NCBI GenBank assembly: GCA_017467845.1 | Contig: JAFUKH010000085.1 | Coordinates: 47,192 to 111,191 of the forward strand | Direction of reading: 5' to 3' | From: Lachnospiraceae bacterium | GTDB lineage: Bacteria; Bacillota; Clostridia; Lachnospirales; Lachnospiraceae | DNA: 64,000 nucleotides | Shown here: one piece after another, positions 52,370 to 62,532 of the stretch | How the letters are laid out: every line of letters begins with the position of its first letter | Position numbering within the stretch: position 1 is the stretch's first letter | Notes under the pieces: generated by a model | The model's database searches: none | The model's input: only the letters and a program-made list of their open reading frames with translations | Told to the model about the DNA's origin: nothing | Program-made: the position numbers and the translations under genes

Positions 52370-53997
52370 CCTTCTTCCTCCTCATTTATATCTCTGATTT
52401 TTGCACGTAGTCTAAGTACATTTCCGGGAGACACGGAAAGCTCATCCACCCCCATCTGTATGAACCTTCCGGTAAGTGCCATATCACTGCCCAACTCTCC
52501 ACAGATGCCTACCGGAATTCCGGCATTGTGACCACTTTTCACTACCATCTCTATCATCTTAAGAACAGCGGGATGATGTGCATCATAGAACGCATCCAGT
52601 CTTTCATTCTGGCGGTCCAGTGCCAATGTATACTGTGTCAAATCATTGGTTCCGATGCTGAAAAAGTCCACCAGCTGTGCCAGCTGATCACTAATCATTA
52701 CTGCCGCCGGAGTCTCTATCATAATTCCCTGAATTGGAAGCTTATAGCTAACGCCCTCTGACTCCAGCTCTCCTCTGACTTCTTCCACAATTTCTTTGAT
52801 CTGCGTCACTTCCTTCACAGACGTTATCATTGGGTACAAAACGGCAAGATTGCCATACATCCCTGCGCGTAGTAATGCCCTGAGCTGGGTTTTAAAAATA
52901 TCCTTTCTGGTAAGACAGATTCGGATAGCACGAAAGCCTAGTGCCGGATTGTCTTCCTTGCCCAGTTCCAGATATTCTACCTGCTTATCCGCTCCGATAT
53001 CCAGAGTACGGATGGTCACCAGCTTGTCACCCATTTTCTGAAGCACCTTCTTGTAAACGTGGAGCTGCTCCTCCTCCGTAGGAAGACAATCCTTCTGTAG
53101 ATACAAAAATTCACTTCTAAAAAGTCCGATTCCTTCCGCATCATTCTCCAATGCATAGGAAATATCCTGCACGCCACCAATATTGGCCAATAACTTTACT
53201 ACTCTGCCGCCCTTGGTGACCGTTTCCTTTCCCTTCATCCGTTGCAGCATCATCTGCTCTTCTTCTTGCACGCGGATTTTCTCTTTGGCAGCTGCCAGCT
53301 CTTCCTCAGTAGCATCAATGACCAGACTTCCCTCATAACCATCTACAATTCCAATGCTGCCACTTGGAAGCCCATCCAAATTAAACTCTACACCAACAAT
53401 TGCCGGAATATTCATCATAGCTGCCAGGATTGCTGTATGAGAATTGGCAGATCCACGCAAAGTAACAAGTGCCAGCATCTTTTTACTATCCATCTGCATT
53501 ACTTCGCCCGGCGTTAGGTCATCTGCCAGGATAATAGATGGCTCCATCTCAGAAAAGTCCAGCTCTTCCTGTCCCTGCAATGCACGAATTACCCTGCCTG
53601 TCACATCCAACACATCTCTGCTACGCTCCTGCATGTATTCGTCATCCATCTCCGCAAACATATCCGCAAAGTGCGTACCTGTAGTAGCTACCGCGTACTC
53701 TGCGTTTACCTTCTCCGCCTGGATAATACTATGAACAGAATCCAGATATCCCTCATCCTCAAGCAGCATAATATGAGCATTAAAGATGGCAGCCCCCTCC
53801 GACCCCACTTCTGCTACTGCCTTATCATATAACCGCCTCAGGTGATTCTTTACCTTATAAAGACTTTGCTCCAGCCTTATCATCTCCGAAGAAGTATTAT
53901 AAATCTTATATCGCTTTACCTGTGCTTCTCTGGGCTTTATTACCACCACAGGTCCCACTGCGATTCCATAATGAACCGCCTTACCAATCATCCGCAT
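52366..53997 (-). CDS. ptsI: PEP-protein phosphotransferase (PTS enzyme I)
   Basis: A 543-residue enzyme I, which takes phosphate from phosphoenolpyruvate to HPr. The active histidine is in TLRGSANSHTAILA (about 183-196). The PEP-binding signature is DFFSIGTNDLTQYTLALDRQN (about 440-460) and the C-terminal cysteine in GICGELGSDM. Length is a little below the usual 570. HPr is not adjacent. It is set between nagA, which it overlaps by about 10 bases, and the adaptor genes. It may be the general enzyme I or a second copy. Confidence 0.93.
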   Translation of the reverse strand: MRMIGKAVHYGIAVGPVVVIKPREAQVKRYKIYNTSSEMIRLEQSLYKVKNHLRRLYDKAVAEVGSEGAAIFNAHIMLLEDEGYLDSVHSIIQAEKVNAEYAVATTGTHFADMFAEMDDEYMQERSRDVLDVTGRVIRALQGQEELDFSEMEPSIILADDLTPGEVMQMDSKKMLALVTLRGSANSHTAILAAMMNIPAIVGVEFNLDGLPSGSIGIVDGYEGSLVIDATEEELAAAKEKIRVQEEEQMMLQRMKGKETVTKGGRVVKLLANIGGVQDISYALENDAEGIGLFRSEFLYLQKDCLPTEEEQLHVYKKVLQKMGDKLVTIRTLDIGADKQVEYLELGKEDNPALGFRAIRICLTRKDIFKTQLRALLRAGMYGNLAVLYPMITSVKEVTQIKEIVEEVRGELESEGVSYKLPIQGIMIETPAAVMISDQLAQLVDFFSIGTNDLTQYTLALDRQNERLDAFYDAHHPAVLKMIEMVVKSGHNAGIPVGICGELGSDMALTGRFIQMGVDELSVSPGNVLRLRAKIRDINEEEEG

Positions 53998-55124
53998 GAA
54001 ATGACTCTCCCTTCTTGTATGATATAGCGAATGTTCAAATCCTTATCCAGAAGTACCGCATCAGCGATTCTGCCGCTTCTCAGACTTCCTCTTGTACCAT
54101 AAATCCCTATTGCCTTGGCCGGATTTACAGTTGCACACTTAACAGCATCTCCCAAAGGAATCCCCATCTTTACTGCATTTCTCACCATGTCCATCAAATT
54201 ACAAACCGAACCTGCCAGCGTTCCATCCGAAAGAGTGGCTCTGGGTCCGCTTACAGTCACTGCCTGACCTCCCAGGGTATAGACTCCGTCCGAAAGACCA
54301 CAGGCTCTCATACTATCACTGATAAGAATAATACGGTCTGCACCAAACATCTGAAAGGTAGCCCTTATTACCGCCGGATGAATATGCTGCCCGTCTGCGA
54401 TCAGCTCTACCATCACATCCTTTGTATCATATGCCGCACCGATTAATCCCGGTTCCCTGTGTCTGAAAGGTTCCATGGCATTATAGAAATGTGTTACATG
54501 TCTTGCTCCCGCTGCAAACGCCTTCATAGCGGTATCGTAATCCGTAGCGGTATGTCCAAGAGATATTCTTACCTTTTCCCCCACAGCTTGCACAAACTCC
54601 ATTGCCCCCGGCATTTCCGGTGCAATGGTAAGGAGCTTAATCATACCACCAGCATGTCTTTGCAGACGTCCAAAAATCTCCTTATCCGGCAGACGCAAAT
54701 ATTCTTTTTTCTGTGCTCCGGCCTTTTCCGGGGAAAGAAAAGGACCTTCCAGATTCACACCAACAAATGTCGCACCTTCCGATTTCCCATGGTAGGATGC
54801 ACACTTAAGTGCCCTTTCCAGCTCCTCTATAGGAAGGGACATGGTAGCCGGACATATTGCCGTAATCCCATTCTTAAGCTGGTAGCCGGACATAGCCTTC
54901 AGTCCCTCTGTGGTTCCATCAGAAAAATCATGTCCCATGCATCCATGAAAATGAATATCAATCAGCCCCGGTATTACATACAACCCTTCGGCATCCAGTT
55001 CTTCTCCGGCACAGAACTCTGCAAACTGACCATTTTTTATAAATAAACTATCGTATTCAAAATGTCCCCCATCCCGAAAGACAAGACCATTCTTAATTCT
55101 CATCCTATTCTCATTCCGCATCAT
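53988..55124 (-). CDS. nagA: N-acetylglucosamine-6-phosphate deacetylase
   Basis: A 378-residue amidohydrolase converting GlcNAc-6-phosphate to GlcN-6-phosphate and acetate. Metal and active-site elements are DIHFHGCMGHDF (about 55-66), NLEGPFLSPEKAGAQKK (metal Glu), ISLGHTATDYDTA (His), HVTHFYNAMEPFRHREPG (His) and LISDSMRACG (catalytic Asp). The start could also be MRIKNG seven codons on. nagB is not nearby. It heads the long gene set that runs to the mannosidase. Confidence 0.93.
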   Translation of the reverse strand: MMRNENRMRIKNGLVFRDGGHFEYDSLFIKNGQFAEFCAGEELDAEGLYVIPGLIDIHFHGCMGHDFSDGTTEGLKAMSGYQLKNGITAICPATMSLPIEELERALKCASYHGKSEGATFVGVNLEGPFLSPEKAGAQKKEYLRLPDKEIFGRLQRHAGGMIKLLTIAPEMPGAMEFVQAVGEKVRISLGHTATDYDTAMKAFAAGARHVTHFYNAMEPFRHREPGLIGAAYDTKDVMVELIADGQHIHPAVIRATFQMFGADRIILISDSMRACGLSDGVYTLGGQAVTVSGPRATLSDGTLAGSVCNLMDMVRNAVKMGIPLGDAVKCATVNPAKAIGIYGTRGSLRSGRIADAVLLDKDLNIRYIIQEGRVISCG

Positions 55125-55159
55125 TCTTTATTTTAAAGTATATTACCCCTAAGAATACC

Positions 55160-55199
55160 ATACTTATATAAGTATAAATCTTACCGCATGGAAATGCAA
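55160..55199 (-). promoter_or_regulatory. Promoter and palindromic operator of the nagA gene set
   Basis: TTGCAT (55194-55199), 17-base spacer, TATACT (55171-55176). The perfect 16-bp palindrome ATACTTATATAAGTAT (55160-55175) overlaps the -10 and start point, where a repressor would act. No regulator gene is adjacent. Confidence 0.7.
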
Positions 55200-55309
55200 T
55201 TTTTTTCACAGGATAGTCACAAACAATGCTCTCTTTGGTACTTGTTTCTTCACCTACTGCCACCGCAGCCCCCACTAAGGCTCCAACTCCTGTTCCACCA
55301 TAACACTAG

Positions 55310-55339
55310 AAAAAGCTGCTACACATTTTGTGTAACAGC
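55310..55339 (-). terminator. Terminator after the EAL-domain gene
   Basis: On the minus strand GCTGTTACACA pairs with TGTGTAGCAGC and is followed by TTTTT. It separates this gene from the nagA promoter. Confidence 0.82.
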
Positions 55340-55346
55340 CTTTTCT

Positions 55347-57812
55347 TTATTCCTTATCTTCATTTACCACAAGTGCTGCAGAGCCATATGCCTTTACGGG
55401 CCGTCCGTTCTCATCAAATTCTGTGGTGTATTTCACGCGGAAAGGCACTCTTCCTACAGTCAGAGGTATTACTGCCTCCAGCTCCTTCACACCATTGGCA
55501 ATTTGCTTGTGCCAATCACGGTACATCTCATGTACCTCCGGTGGGAATACTCCCATCTCAAAAGCACTTTCCGGGTAATTGTTGAGCACCGCCGGTAGTC
55601 CCAAATCACGCATACATCGAAAGCATGGACGCATCTCCTTTGTGGCAACAGTATACTCCCAGAAATAAATATTTACCTGCTCGCTGGCCATCTTGAAACG
55701 TCTCTCTGTATCCTGCATCTCCTGAATGCGTAGCTTCTCTCCGGTTACATTACGAATCATGGCATAGAACAAATAAGTATCATCACTCTTACCGATAACT
55801 CTCACAGTGGCACGGATGCACATTCTATCCTCTCCGCAACAGGAGGAGGACAGATTTCTCCAGGTCTCACACTCCTGCTCCTCACCGCTTTCAATAGCTC
55901 GTTCCAGCATCCGAATATAAGTCTTTTGATTGTCCTCATCCATGAAGGATAAGAAGTCAGACTCCAGCATCTCCTTTTCGGAAAGATTCATTCCAATCTC
56001 CTGCAGGTACTTTGTATTCACACGAGAAAGCTCCATCTGACCATTCTGATAATCAAAGATAGCAGCTCCGCCTACATAATTACTGAATATAAGTGTCTCC
56101 AAAGATTCCGGATCCCAGAAATCATATGCATGAATCGTGTCCAGAAGACGCATCTGTGTAGCAGTATTACCAATCGTACTATCCGTAATCAACTTCTCAT
56201 AATCTGCCTCCGGAAGAGGTCGGGAATACAGATAACCCTGAATATAATCACAACCGATACTCTTTAAGAAATCTGCCTGCTTTACCGTCTCCACTCCTTC
56301 CGCAATTACCGGGATTCCAAGCCATTTGGCCATTCGAATCACCGCACTGACAATGGTTCCGCCACGGTTGGTCTCTGCTTCATTGGACAGGAACAGCATA
56401 TCCAATTTAATAATATCCAGCTCAATATCTTTCAGTACATTCAAGGATGAATAACCACTTCCAAAGTCGTCCATCTCCACAATATATCCAAAGCTATGCA
56501 GCTTATGAATAATATCATTGGTATGCTGGCTACCACCTACAATGGCTGACTCTGTAATCTCTACACGGAGATACTTAACCGGTACATCATAACGATTTCT
56601 GATTTCCTCCAGCTTCTCCACAAAGTTAGGCTGGAAAATATCATATCTTGAAAAGTTTGTGGAAATCGGAACCAGAGGCTCCCCTTCATCTATACATTTA
56701 CGGATGAACGCACATACTTCCTCAAATACATATAAATCTAATCGGGTGATAAATCCATTTTTTTCGAAGATTGGAATAAACACCCCCGGTGAAATCAATC
56801 CCTTTTCCGGATGTTTCCAACGAACCAGTGCCTCTGCACCAACCAGCATTCCTGTAGAATGATTGTACTGAGGCTGATAATAAATTAGAAAATGCTTTTC
56901 CGCAAGTGCATTGGAAATCATACCTACGATTTCCTGCTCTGTCAGCATCTCCTCACGCAGCTGCTCCGTAAAATAGCTGTAACGTATGGTATAGCTGCCC
57001 TTGATAGTGGATTTCGCAAGCACTGCTCTGTCAATCATTGCCTCCACAGCCAGCTCAGCATCCCCAGTCACATAAATACCCACATTACAGGTAACTTCAT
57101 AGGTCTGCCCATATAAGGAAATATCCGTCAGAATCTGCTCCACCATAAGCTCCAGCTCCTGTCCAGACGTGTGGGTAAAAAGCAGGAAATGATCGGCATT
57201 AGAGCGACATACAATATCTTCCTCTTTGGCAGATTTATCAATAGCTCCTGCAATGTGCTTCAGAAGCTTATCGCCCTCTCCCATTCCATAAAAATCATTA
57301 ATCGCTTTAAAACGAATCACATCAAAGCAGGCCAACGCATATTCCCCGGATTCTATCGCTGTCCTATTTTCCAGCACAATCTGCTCCACCTTATCACAAA
57401 ACGTCCGACGAGTCCACAATCCGGTCAGCTCATCCAGTTCACTTTCTGTCTTCTCTTTGCCTCCGGCACATTTTTCTTTGCTTATGTCAGAAAAAGTAAC
57501 CACGATACGATCCATAGGCGGAGTACAGATAAAACCTACACGATACGCATTCCACGCCCCTGCTTTATTGCGAAGAGAAACTTCCATAAAATACACCTGT
57601 GGCTTCCTACCCGTGCAGATATCCCTCGTCACTTCACGCAAGGTATCCACAGCGCTTTCATCTGCCAGACAGCAGGAGTATAGAAAATCCCACACATCTC
57701 CTCTAGGGAAATCCACCCCTAATTCTTTTAGAAAGCAATCGGAATACTGACACAAACCATTGGTGCAATCTATAATTACATATGAATGTTTTTCATAATT
57801 TTCTTTTCTCAT
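55347..57812 (-). CDS. Degenerate GGDEF / EAL protein with PAS domains
   Basis: An 821-residue soluble c-di-GMP protein. An N-terminal PAS-like region (about 1-115) leads to a GGDEF domain (about 125-285) in which the signature is replaced by NADHF, so cyclase activity is unlikely. The EAL domain (about 290-545) keeps AEALVRWKHP, EITESAIV, DDFGSGYSSL, IIKLDM and AEGVET, so phosphodiesterase activity is expected. The C-terminal 270 residues hold one or two more PAS-like domains. The degenerate GGDEF may bind GTP to control the EAL part. A TATAAT box is at 57854-57859. Confidence 0.88.
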   Translation of the reverse strand: MRKENYEKHSYVIIDCTNGLCQYSDCFLKELGVDFPRGDVWDFLYSCCLADESAVDTLREVTRDICTGRKPQVYFMEVSLRNKAGAWNAYRVGFICTPPMDRIVVTFSDISKEKCAGGKEKTESELDELTGLWTRRTFCDKVEQIVLENRTAIESGEYALACFDVIRFKAINDFYGMGEGDKLLKHIAGAIDKSAKEEDIVCRSNADHFLLFTHTSGQELELMVEQILTDISLYGQTYEVTCNVGIYVTGDAELAVEAMIDRAVLAKSTIKGSYTIRYSYFTEQLREEMLTEQEIVGMISNALAEKHFLIYYQPQYNHSTGMLVGAEALVRWKHPEKGLISPGVFIPIFEKNGFITRLDLYVFEEVCAFIRKCIDEGEPLVPISTNFSRYDIFQPNFVEKLEEIRNRYDVPVKYLRVEITESAIVGGSQHTNDIIHKLHSFGYIVEMDDFGSGYSSLNVLKDIELDIIKLDMLFLSNEAETNRGGTIVSAVIRMAKWLGIPVIAEGVETVKQADFLKSIGCDYIQGYLYSRPLPEADYEKLITDSTIGNTATQMRLLDTIHAYDFWDPESLETLIFSNYVGGAAIFDYQNGQMELSRVNTKYLQEIGMNLSEKEMLESDFLSFMDEDNQKTYIRMLERAIESGEEQECETWRNLSSSCCGEDRMCIRATVRVIGKSDDTYLFYAMIRNVTGEKLRIQEMQDTERRFKMASEQVNIYFWEYTVATKEMRPCFRCMRDLGLPAVLNNYPESAFEMGVFPPEVHEMYRDWHKQIANGVKELEAVIPLTVGRVPFRVKYTTEFDENGRPVKAYGSAALVVNEDKE

Positions 57813-57909
57813 AATGTGCCTCTCAAAAATACAAAGTCATACACACGTTCATTATAACACATTTTTAAAGAATTTTATTACTTTTTTCCTATTTTCCAAC
57901 ATTCTTTAC

Positions 57910-57944
57910 CAAAAAAAGAACCTTCTCCATCGGGAGAAGGTTCT
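57910..57944 (-). terminator. Terminator of the second chemoreceptor gene
   Basis: AGAACCTTCTCC (57917-57928) and GGAGAAGGTTCT (57933-57944) are perfect complements with a 4-base loop; on the minus strand a run of seven T follows. Confidence 0.92.
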
Positions 57945-57960
57945 CACACACCAGCATATC

Positions 57961-59697
57961 TTATACTTCTAATTTCTTAAATTTACTTACTTCCTGATTT
58001 AAGTCGCTAGCCACATTCTTATTATCCTCTGCTTCTGCAGCAATATTTTCCATGCTTCCCAACATATCACTAGTACTTTCCGTTGCAGAAACAACGGCTC
58101 TGGTACTCTCTGTGACTGCAGTATTGATCTCTGAAATACCTGCCGAAATAGCCTGTGCTATATTCTCCAAATCATCAGCCTTTTCTTCAAATACAGCAAA
58201 TACCTCTTTCATCTTAGTGGCGTCTGCCATGTAGCCTTCTGCGGAGCCCACGAAGCTATCGTAATCCTTTAAAATAGTATCAGAAATATAGTTCATAATG
58301 TCACTTGCATTCTGTACCAAATCCGCCACAGCACTGGTAACTGTTCCATTGATCTCCTGAATACTGTTCGCAGTATTTCTACTACTATCTGCAAGCTGTC
58401 TGATTTCCTCTGCAACCACGGCAAATCCCTTACCGGCTTCTCCTGCTCTTGCAGCCTCAATAGAAGCATTTAAGGCCAAGAGATTGGTCTGGCTGGAGAT
58501 TCCCAAGATATCCGAAGTAAGCTGGTTAATACGCTCTACAGACTTACTTTCTTCAATAGCAACATTCATGCGCTCCTGAATATCGGAAACCATACGCTTG
58601 GTCTCTTCCTGATTCTGAATACTGCTCTGGCTGATTTGATCCGCCCTGCTTGCCAATCCATCCACCAATTGTACGGTTGCATTTACTTCGTTGCCGATAT
58701 CCTTTGCAGACGCCAGAACTCTACCGGAGCCCTCATCGATATTCTGCATGGTTGCACTAACCTCTTCCATACTTGCAGAAAGTTCTTCCATGATAGCTGA
58801 TACACTATCCGTCTCATCTTTACAATTTAATACTTTGCTATTAATCTCATCCGCTGAGATATACATCTTACCGGCACCATCACGAAGAGAAATCATAACT
58901 CTTTGCAGTGCATCCAAGAAACCGTTTACACTGGTAAACAGCTGACCGATCTCATCCCTTTGCTTCACAGGAACTCGGATAGTCAGGTCACCTTCTTCCT
59001 TCATAATACCGTCTACCACACTAAGAAGAATCGCATTACCATTCTTAATAGGTTTGGCAATGGTCGAATAAATATATACGCCGCCAAGAAGAACGCCAAT
59101 TACAAAAATAAGCGCCATAAGCCCGATAACTACCTGCAAGTCATGAATTGCTTTAGCCGTTGCCTCAGAATTCTCCTGTTGCACTTCAATCATGATAGCT
59201 TCAAAAGCATTATATGCCTCGTCCATGGCCATGGTAGCACCATACATACCGCCCTGTGCTTCTACCGCACTGTCTCGGTCTCCTGCATTATAAGATTTCA
59301 CTACAGATTCTGCAATAGAAATCAGAGCATTTATTTTCTCATGATATACCTTATAAGCATCCAGGACATCAGCATCTGCTATTTTTCCGCATACCTCTTC
59401 AATATAAGCAATTCTCTGGTTCAACAGTTCAATCTCACCTGGCATATTGCCGGCCATACGGTTCGCAGAATCAATAGAATTAGATGTTGCAATCATATTA
59501 CAATACATCTTAACGGTTTCAATGCTGCTTACCAAATCCTTCTGTGTAGTTCGAATTTCCATGTACACACTTTCCAACTCTTCTACATTGGAGTCAATCT
59601 TCCGCGCATTCAGTGTGTTTACGAACGAACCCGACATGTAAACAACCAGCAACAGCACAAAAATCGACATAATCTTGGCAACAATACTTTTCCTCAC
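57961..59697 (-). CDS. Methyl-accepting chemotaxis protein
   Basis: About 578 residues. Membrane helices at about 8-28 and 190-212 enclose an all-helical extracytoplasmic domain of the four-helix-bundle type. HAMP follows (about 213-268), then the signalling domain with [33 protein letters not shown]. The C-terminal end has no NWETF-like CheR tether. GTG at 59695-59697 is chosen because GGAGG lies six bases before it; an ATG five codons earlier has no ribosome binding site. Confidence 0.9.
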   Translation of the reverse strand: MRKSIVAKIMSIFVLLLVVYMSGSFVNTLNARKIDSNVEELESVYMEIRTTQKDLVSSIETVKMYCNMIATSNSIDSANRMAGNMPGEIELLNQRIAYIEEVCGKIADADVLDAYKVYHEKINALISIAESVVKSYNAGDRDSAVEAQGGMYGATMAMDEAYNAFEAIMIEVQQENSEATAKAIHDLQVVIGLMALIFVIGVLLGGVYIYSTIAKPIKNGNAILLSVVDGIMKEEGDLTIRVPVKQRDEIGQLFTSVNGFLDALQRVMISLRDGAGKMYISADEINSKVLNCKDETDSVSAIMEELSASMEEVSATMQNIDEGSGRVLASAKDIGNEVNATVQLVDGLASRADQISQSSIQNQEETKRMVSDIQERMNVAIEESKSVERINQLTSDILGISSQTNLLALNASIEAARAGEAGKGFAVVAEEIRQLADSSRNTANSIQEINGTVTSAVADLVQNASDIMNYISDTILKDYDSFVGSAEGYMADATKMKEVFAVFEEKADDLENIAQAISAGISEINTAVTESTRAVVSATESTSDMLGSMENIAAEAEDNKNVASDLNQEVSKFKKLEV

Positions 59698-59855
59698 AAT
59701 ACACCTCCGCATATACCACTAAATATTCTTGTGTATTTATGCAATACCTCCTTGTTTATTTTAAAACTTTTTAGTATTGTTGTCTAGTATTTTCAGTCAA
59801 TTCTCCAGAAAATAAGGTAGATAAATTTTATTTTGCTGTGTTCTTTTTACAATCG

Positions 59856-60650
59856 TTACGAACCACAGGATTTGTAATTCCTGACCCCCAGGCACCATAC
59901 CCCATAACAAATTACCAGAAACACTACAATCCCCAGCGGATAGAAAGCCAGAAGCACATTGCTCTGTTTTCCCAGCAGATACTGCAGAGGATAATACTGA
60001 ATCAGCGTATAAGGAATGATGTAAGTACAGAAACTCATAATTCCTTTTCCATAAATATCAAGGGGATATTTCCCATGGGATTTGGCTCCATAGGTAAGCA
60101 CGTTAATAATGGATGTATCCTCAATGGTGAAGAAGCATAAGCTGGCCCCAATCATAAACAGCCCAATGAACAAAAACGTTCCTCCCAATATCATAAAAAC
60201 TAACGTTAACACTCTTGCCACATTCCAGTCTATCTGACTATTCCTAACACCAATGAACAGTGTAATAATTGCCGTAATCAGGGGGCCTGTTCTTCCGATT
60301 TCGAATCTTGTTCCGATTACCTGCAATATAGGACTGCATGGCCTGAGGAGCATTCTGTCAAATTCTCCTCTTTTTACCATAAAGGAAAATGATTTAAAAC
60401 CATTACCAAACAGCTCAGCAAATGCAAATGACATTTGTATGATAGAGAAGCAAAGTAATACATCGGCATAAGAATATCCTTTAATCTCTTCCAGCCCGCT
60501 AAACAAAAACTTGATTGCAAGAAATTCTGTGAAGGCTATCAGAAATCTCCCAAGAATCATTAGAACAAAAGACATTTTGTACTGCATTGCGCTTCTGATA
60601 CATATAGATGCATACCGTAAATACAAGGTTACATTCTTTTTTATCTTCAT
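59856..60650 (-). CDS. ABC-2 type permease subunit
   Basis: A 264-residue membrane protein with six helices of the ABC-2 (DUF990-like) family, recognised by FAELFGNGFKSFSFMVKRGEFDRMLLRPCSPILQ in the first cytoplasmic loop. It is the second of two related permease genes downstream of an ATPase gene, and they would form a heterodimeric channel. Members export viologens, bacteriocins or lipids; the substrate here is unknown. Four bases separate it from the upstream gene. Confidence 0.85.
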   Translation of the reverse strand: MKIKKNVTLYLRYASICIRSAMQYKMSFVLMILGRFLIAFTEFLAIKFLFSGLEEIKGYSYADVLLCFSIIQMSFAFAELFGNGFKSFSFMVKRGEFDRMLLRPCSPILQVIGTRFEIGRTGPLITAIITLFIGVRNSQIDWNVARVLTLVFMILGGTFLFIGLFMIGASLCFFTIEDTSIINVLTYGAKSHGKYPLDIYGKGIMSFCTYIIPYTLIQYYPLQYLLGKQSNVLLAFYPLGIVVFLVICYGVWCLGVRNYKSCGS

Positions 60651-60654
60651 CCCA

Positions 60655-61458
60655 TCATCCCCCTTGTACTACGATTTTCTTCTCAACTTTTTTCCAAAGG
60701 AATACTCCTCCAAGAACGAGCAGACATAACCACATAATTTGCTTCAAAACCGCAGGAAAGATATCTGCTCCGGCCAGGTCCCCGCAATATATACGAAAGG
60801 GGATGTTCTGCATATATGCAAAGGGCAGTAATTCCGCTATATTGAGATATTCCTGCGGAAAAAAGGGTAGCGGAATAATATTACCTGACAGAAAATCTAC
60901 CGCACCTGTAAATACCATTCTCCAGCCCTGGGGAGAAATGGTAAAAAAACATAGCATATATACCAGCATGCAAAATGCCACCGTAACCCCCAAACCTAAC
61001 ACTGTGGTAAGAATGAATAATGAAAACGCCTCCATACTAACCGGCAAGCCCATCCGATAGGGCTCCGGCATCAAAAAGGCGCAAAGCAACACCGGCACAC
61101 ACCTAAGCACCGCTTCCGAAACTCTTCCCCCCACGGTTCTGGCAAACCACATGGAATATACGGAAACGGGCCGGCACAATTCATAGGCAATGTCTCCATT
61201 TTGAATCATTCCAAAAACATCATTATCCGCAGCCCATGTATTAAACAGTACTAAGAATGCTTCCTTTAGCCATATATAGGACACGATAGAAGAATAATTC
61301 ATGGGTAAATTACCTCCTGAGGCTTCTGCAATTGTTTTATATGCCAAGCATTCCATCAATCCCCATATCAGCTGTGTAGTCAGCGCAGTAACGGTTGCCA
61401 TGCGGTATTGAATGCCTGCAGCAAAACGAAGCTTGAAAAATAGTAAATATTTTCTCAT
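60655..61458 (-). CDS. ABC-2 type permease subunit
   Basis: A 267-residue membrane protein with six helices, related to its downstream neighbour. The loop motif is VFGMIQNGDIAYELCRPVSVYSMWFARTVGGRV, the counterpart of the motif in the other subunit. Ends with a short basic tail KKVEKKIVVQGG. It lies nine bases after the ATPase gene. Confidence 0.85.
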   Translation of the reverse strand: MRKYLLFFKLRFAAGIQYRMATVTALTTQLIWGLMECLAYKTIAEASGGNLPMNYSSIVSYIWLKEAFLVLFNTWAADNDVFGMIQNGDIAYELCRPVSVYSMWFARTVGGRVSEAVLRCVPVLLCAFLMPEPYRMGLPVSMEAFSLFILTTVLGLGVTVAFCMLVYMLCFFTISPQGWRMVFTGAVDFLSGNIIPLPFFPQEYLNIAELLPFAYMQNIPFRIYCGDLAGADIFPAVLKQIMWLCLLVLGGVFLWKKVEKKIVVQGG

Positions 61459-61467
61459 AACGTCCCC

Positions 61468-62292
61468 CTACATAATGTTCAATTTCCGATACAAGTCAGC
61501 TACTACCTGATCCAGGTTAACCATTTCCTCCCCAGAGGCAGTCTCTGCATTCATTGCCGCCCGGCGCAAGTCTGCTAAGCTACCATCTAAAAGTATCTGC
61601 CCCTTACCAATCAGGATAACCCGCTCTGCAATGGCCTCAATGTCCTGCATATCATGAGTTGTTAAGATAACGGTTGTCTTATGTTCCTGATTCAGCTTCC
61701 TGATAAAATCACGAACCGCAAGCTTTGAAACTGCATCCAAGCCAATGGTAGGCTCGTCTAAAAACAGCAGCTTGGGCTCATGAAGCAGAGACGCCGCCAC
61801 TTCGCATCGCATGCGCTGGCCCAGAGACAATTGTCTGGTAGGCGTTTTCAGAATCTCCTTCAGCTGCAACAGCTCCGATAACTCTTCTAATTTATTGTTG
61901 TACTTTGGGGTAGAAATAGAATAGATTTCCTTTAAGAGCTCAAAGGAATCAATCACAGGAATATCCCACCATAGCTGGGAACGTTGTCCAAAGACAACAC
62001 CTATCTGGCGAACATGTTCGGTTCTGTTTTTCCAAGGAACTCGACCATCCACCACACAGTTTCCGCTATCCGGTGTCAATATTCCACTTAGAATTTTGAT
62101 TGTAGAGCTTTTCCCTGCTCCATTGGGGCCGATGTAGCCCACCATCTCGCCATCTTCAATGGTAAAGCTGACATCATTCAGTGCATGAATCACCTCATGC
62201 TCTCGTTGAAATAGTGCTTTGCAGGCTTCACCAAATCCTGCATTTCGTTTTGCAACCTTGTACGACTTACATACATTCTCCATCGTAATCAT
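61468..62292 (-). CDS. ABC transporter ATPase of the ABC-2 exporter
   Basis: A 274-residue ATPase. Walker A is GPNGAGKSST (about 55-64), the signature LSLGQRMR, Walker B LLFLDEPTIGLD and the switch THDMQD. The Q-loop region VVFGQRSQLWWDIPVIDSF is the form used with DUF990-type permeases. An N-terminal insertion RNAGFGEACKALFQREHEV is also usual for this group. It heads the three-gene operon behind a clear promoter. Confidence 0.9.
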   Translation of the reverse strand: MITMENVCKSYKVAKRNAGFGEACKALFQREHEVIHALNDVSFTIEDGEMVGYIGPNGAGKSSTIKILSGILTPDSGNCVVDGRVPWKNRTEHVRQIGVVFGQRSQLWWDIPVIDSFELLKEIYSISTPKYNNKLEELSELLQLKEILKTPTRQLSLGQRMRCEVAASLLHEPKLLFLDEPTIGLDAVSKLAVRDFIRKLNQEHKTTVILTTHDMQDIEAIAERVILIGKGQILLDGSLADLRRAAMNAETASGEEMVNLDQVVADLYRKLNIM

Positions 62293-62421
62293 TGTTACTT
62301 CCTCCTGGTAGTTATACTTTGCAACGCATTTAAAGCATCATATCTTGCCAAGCCGGTCTGGTTTCGCTGGATTTTGCCAGCAAATACCGTGTAAAATACA
62401 TGTTTATGCAATTGGAGGTTT

Positions 62422-62450
62422 ATTGTAGCAGAAGTCCCGTAGTAAGTCAA
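62422..62450 (-). promoter_or_regulatory. Promoter of the ABC-2 exporter operon
   Basis: TTGACT (62445-62450), 17-base spacer, TACAAT (62422-62427). The leader to the ATPase start is about 120 bases; in it I see no defined regulatory structure. Confidence 0.75.
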
Positions 62451-62454
62451 CAAA

Positions 62455-62483
62455 TAAAGGGCTTGACATTCTCAAGCCCTTTT
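62455..62483. terminator. Terminator between the integrated element and the ABC operon
   Basis: GGGCTTGA (62459-62466) pairs with TCAAGCCC (62472-62479), with A on one side and TTTT on the other, so it can work in both directions. Confidence 0.75.
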
Positions 62484-62532
62484 ATCATCCATCATTTTTC
62501 TTCAATCCAGAATTTTTCGATATAACTTCTTC

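Noticed and set aside
55120-55300. A glycine-rich open frame (VGALVGAAVAVGEET) upstream of nagA, bacteriocin-like at first sight
   Set aside because: It has no plausible start or ribosome binding site and contains the nagA promoter and operator.
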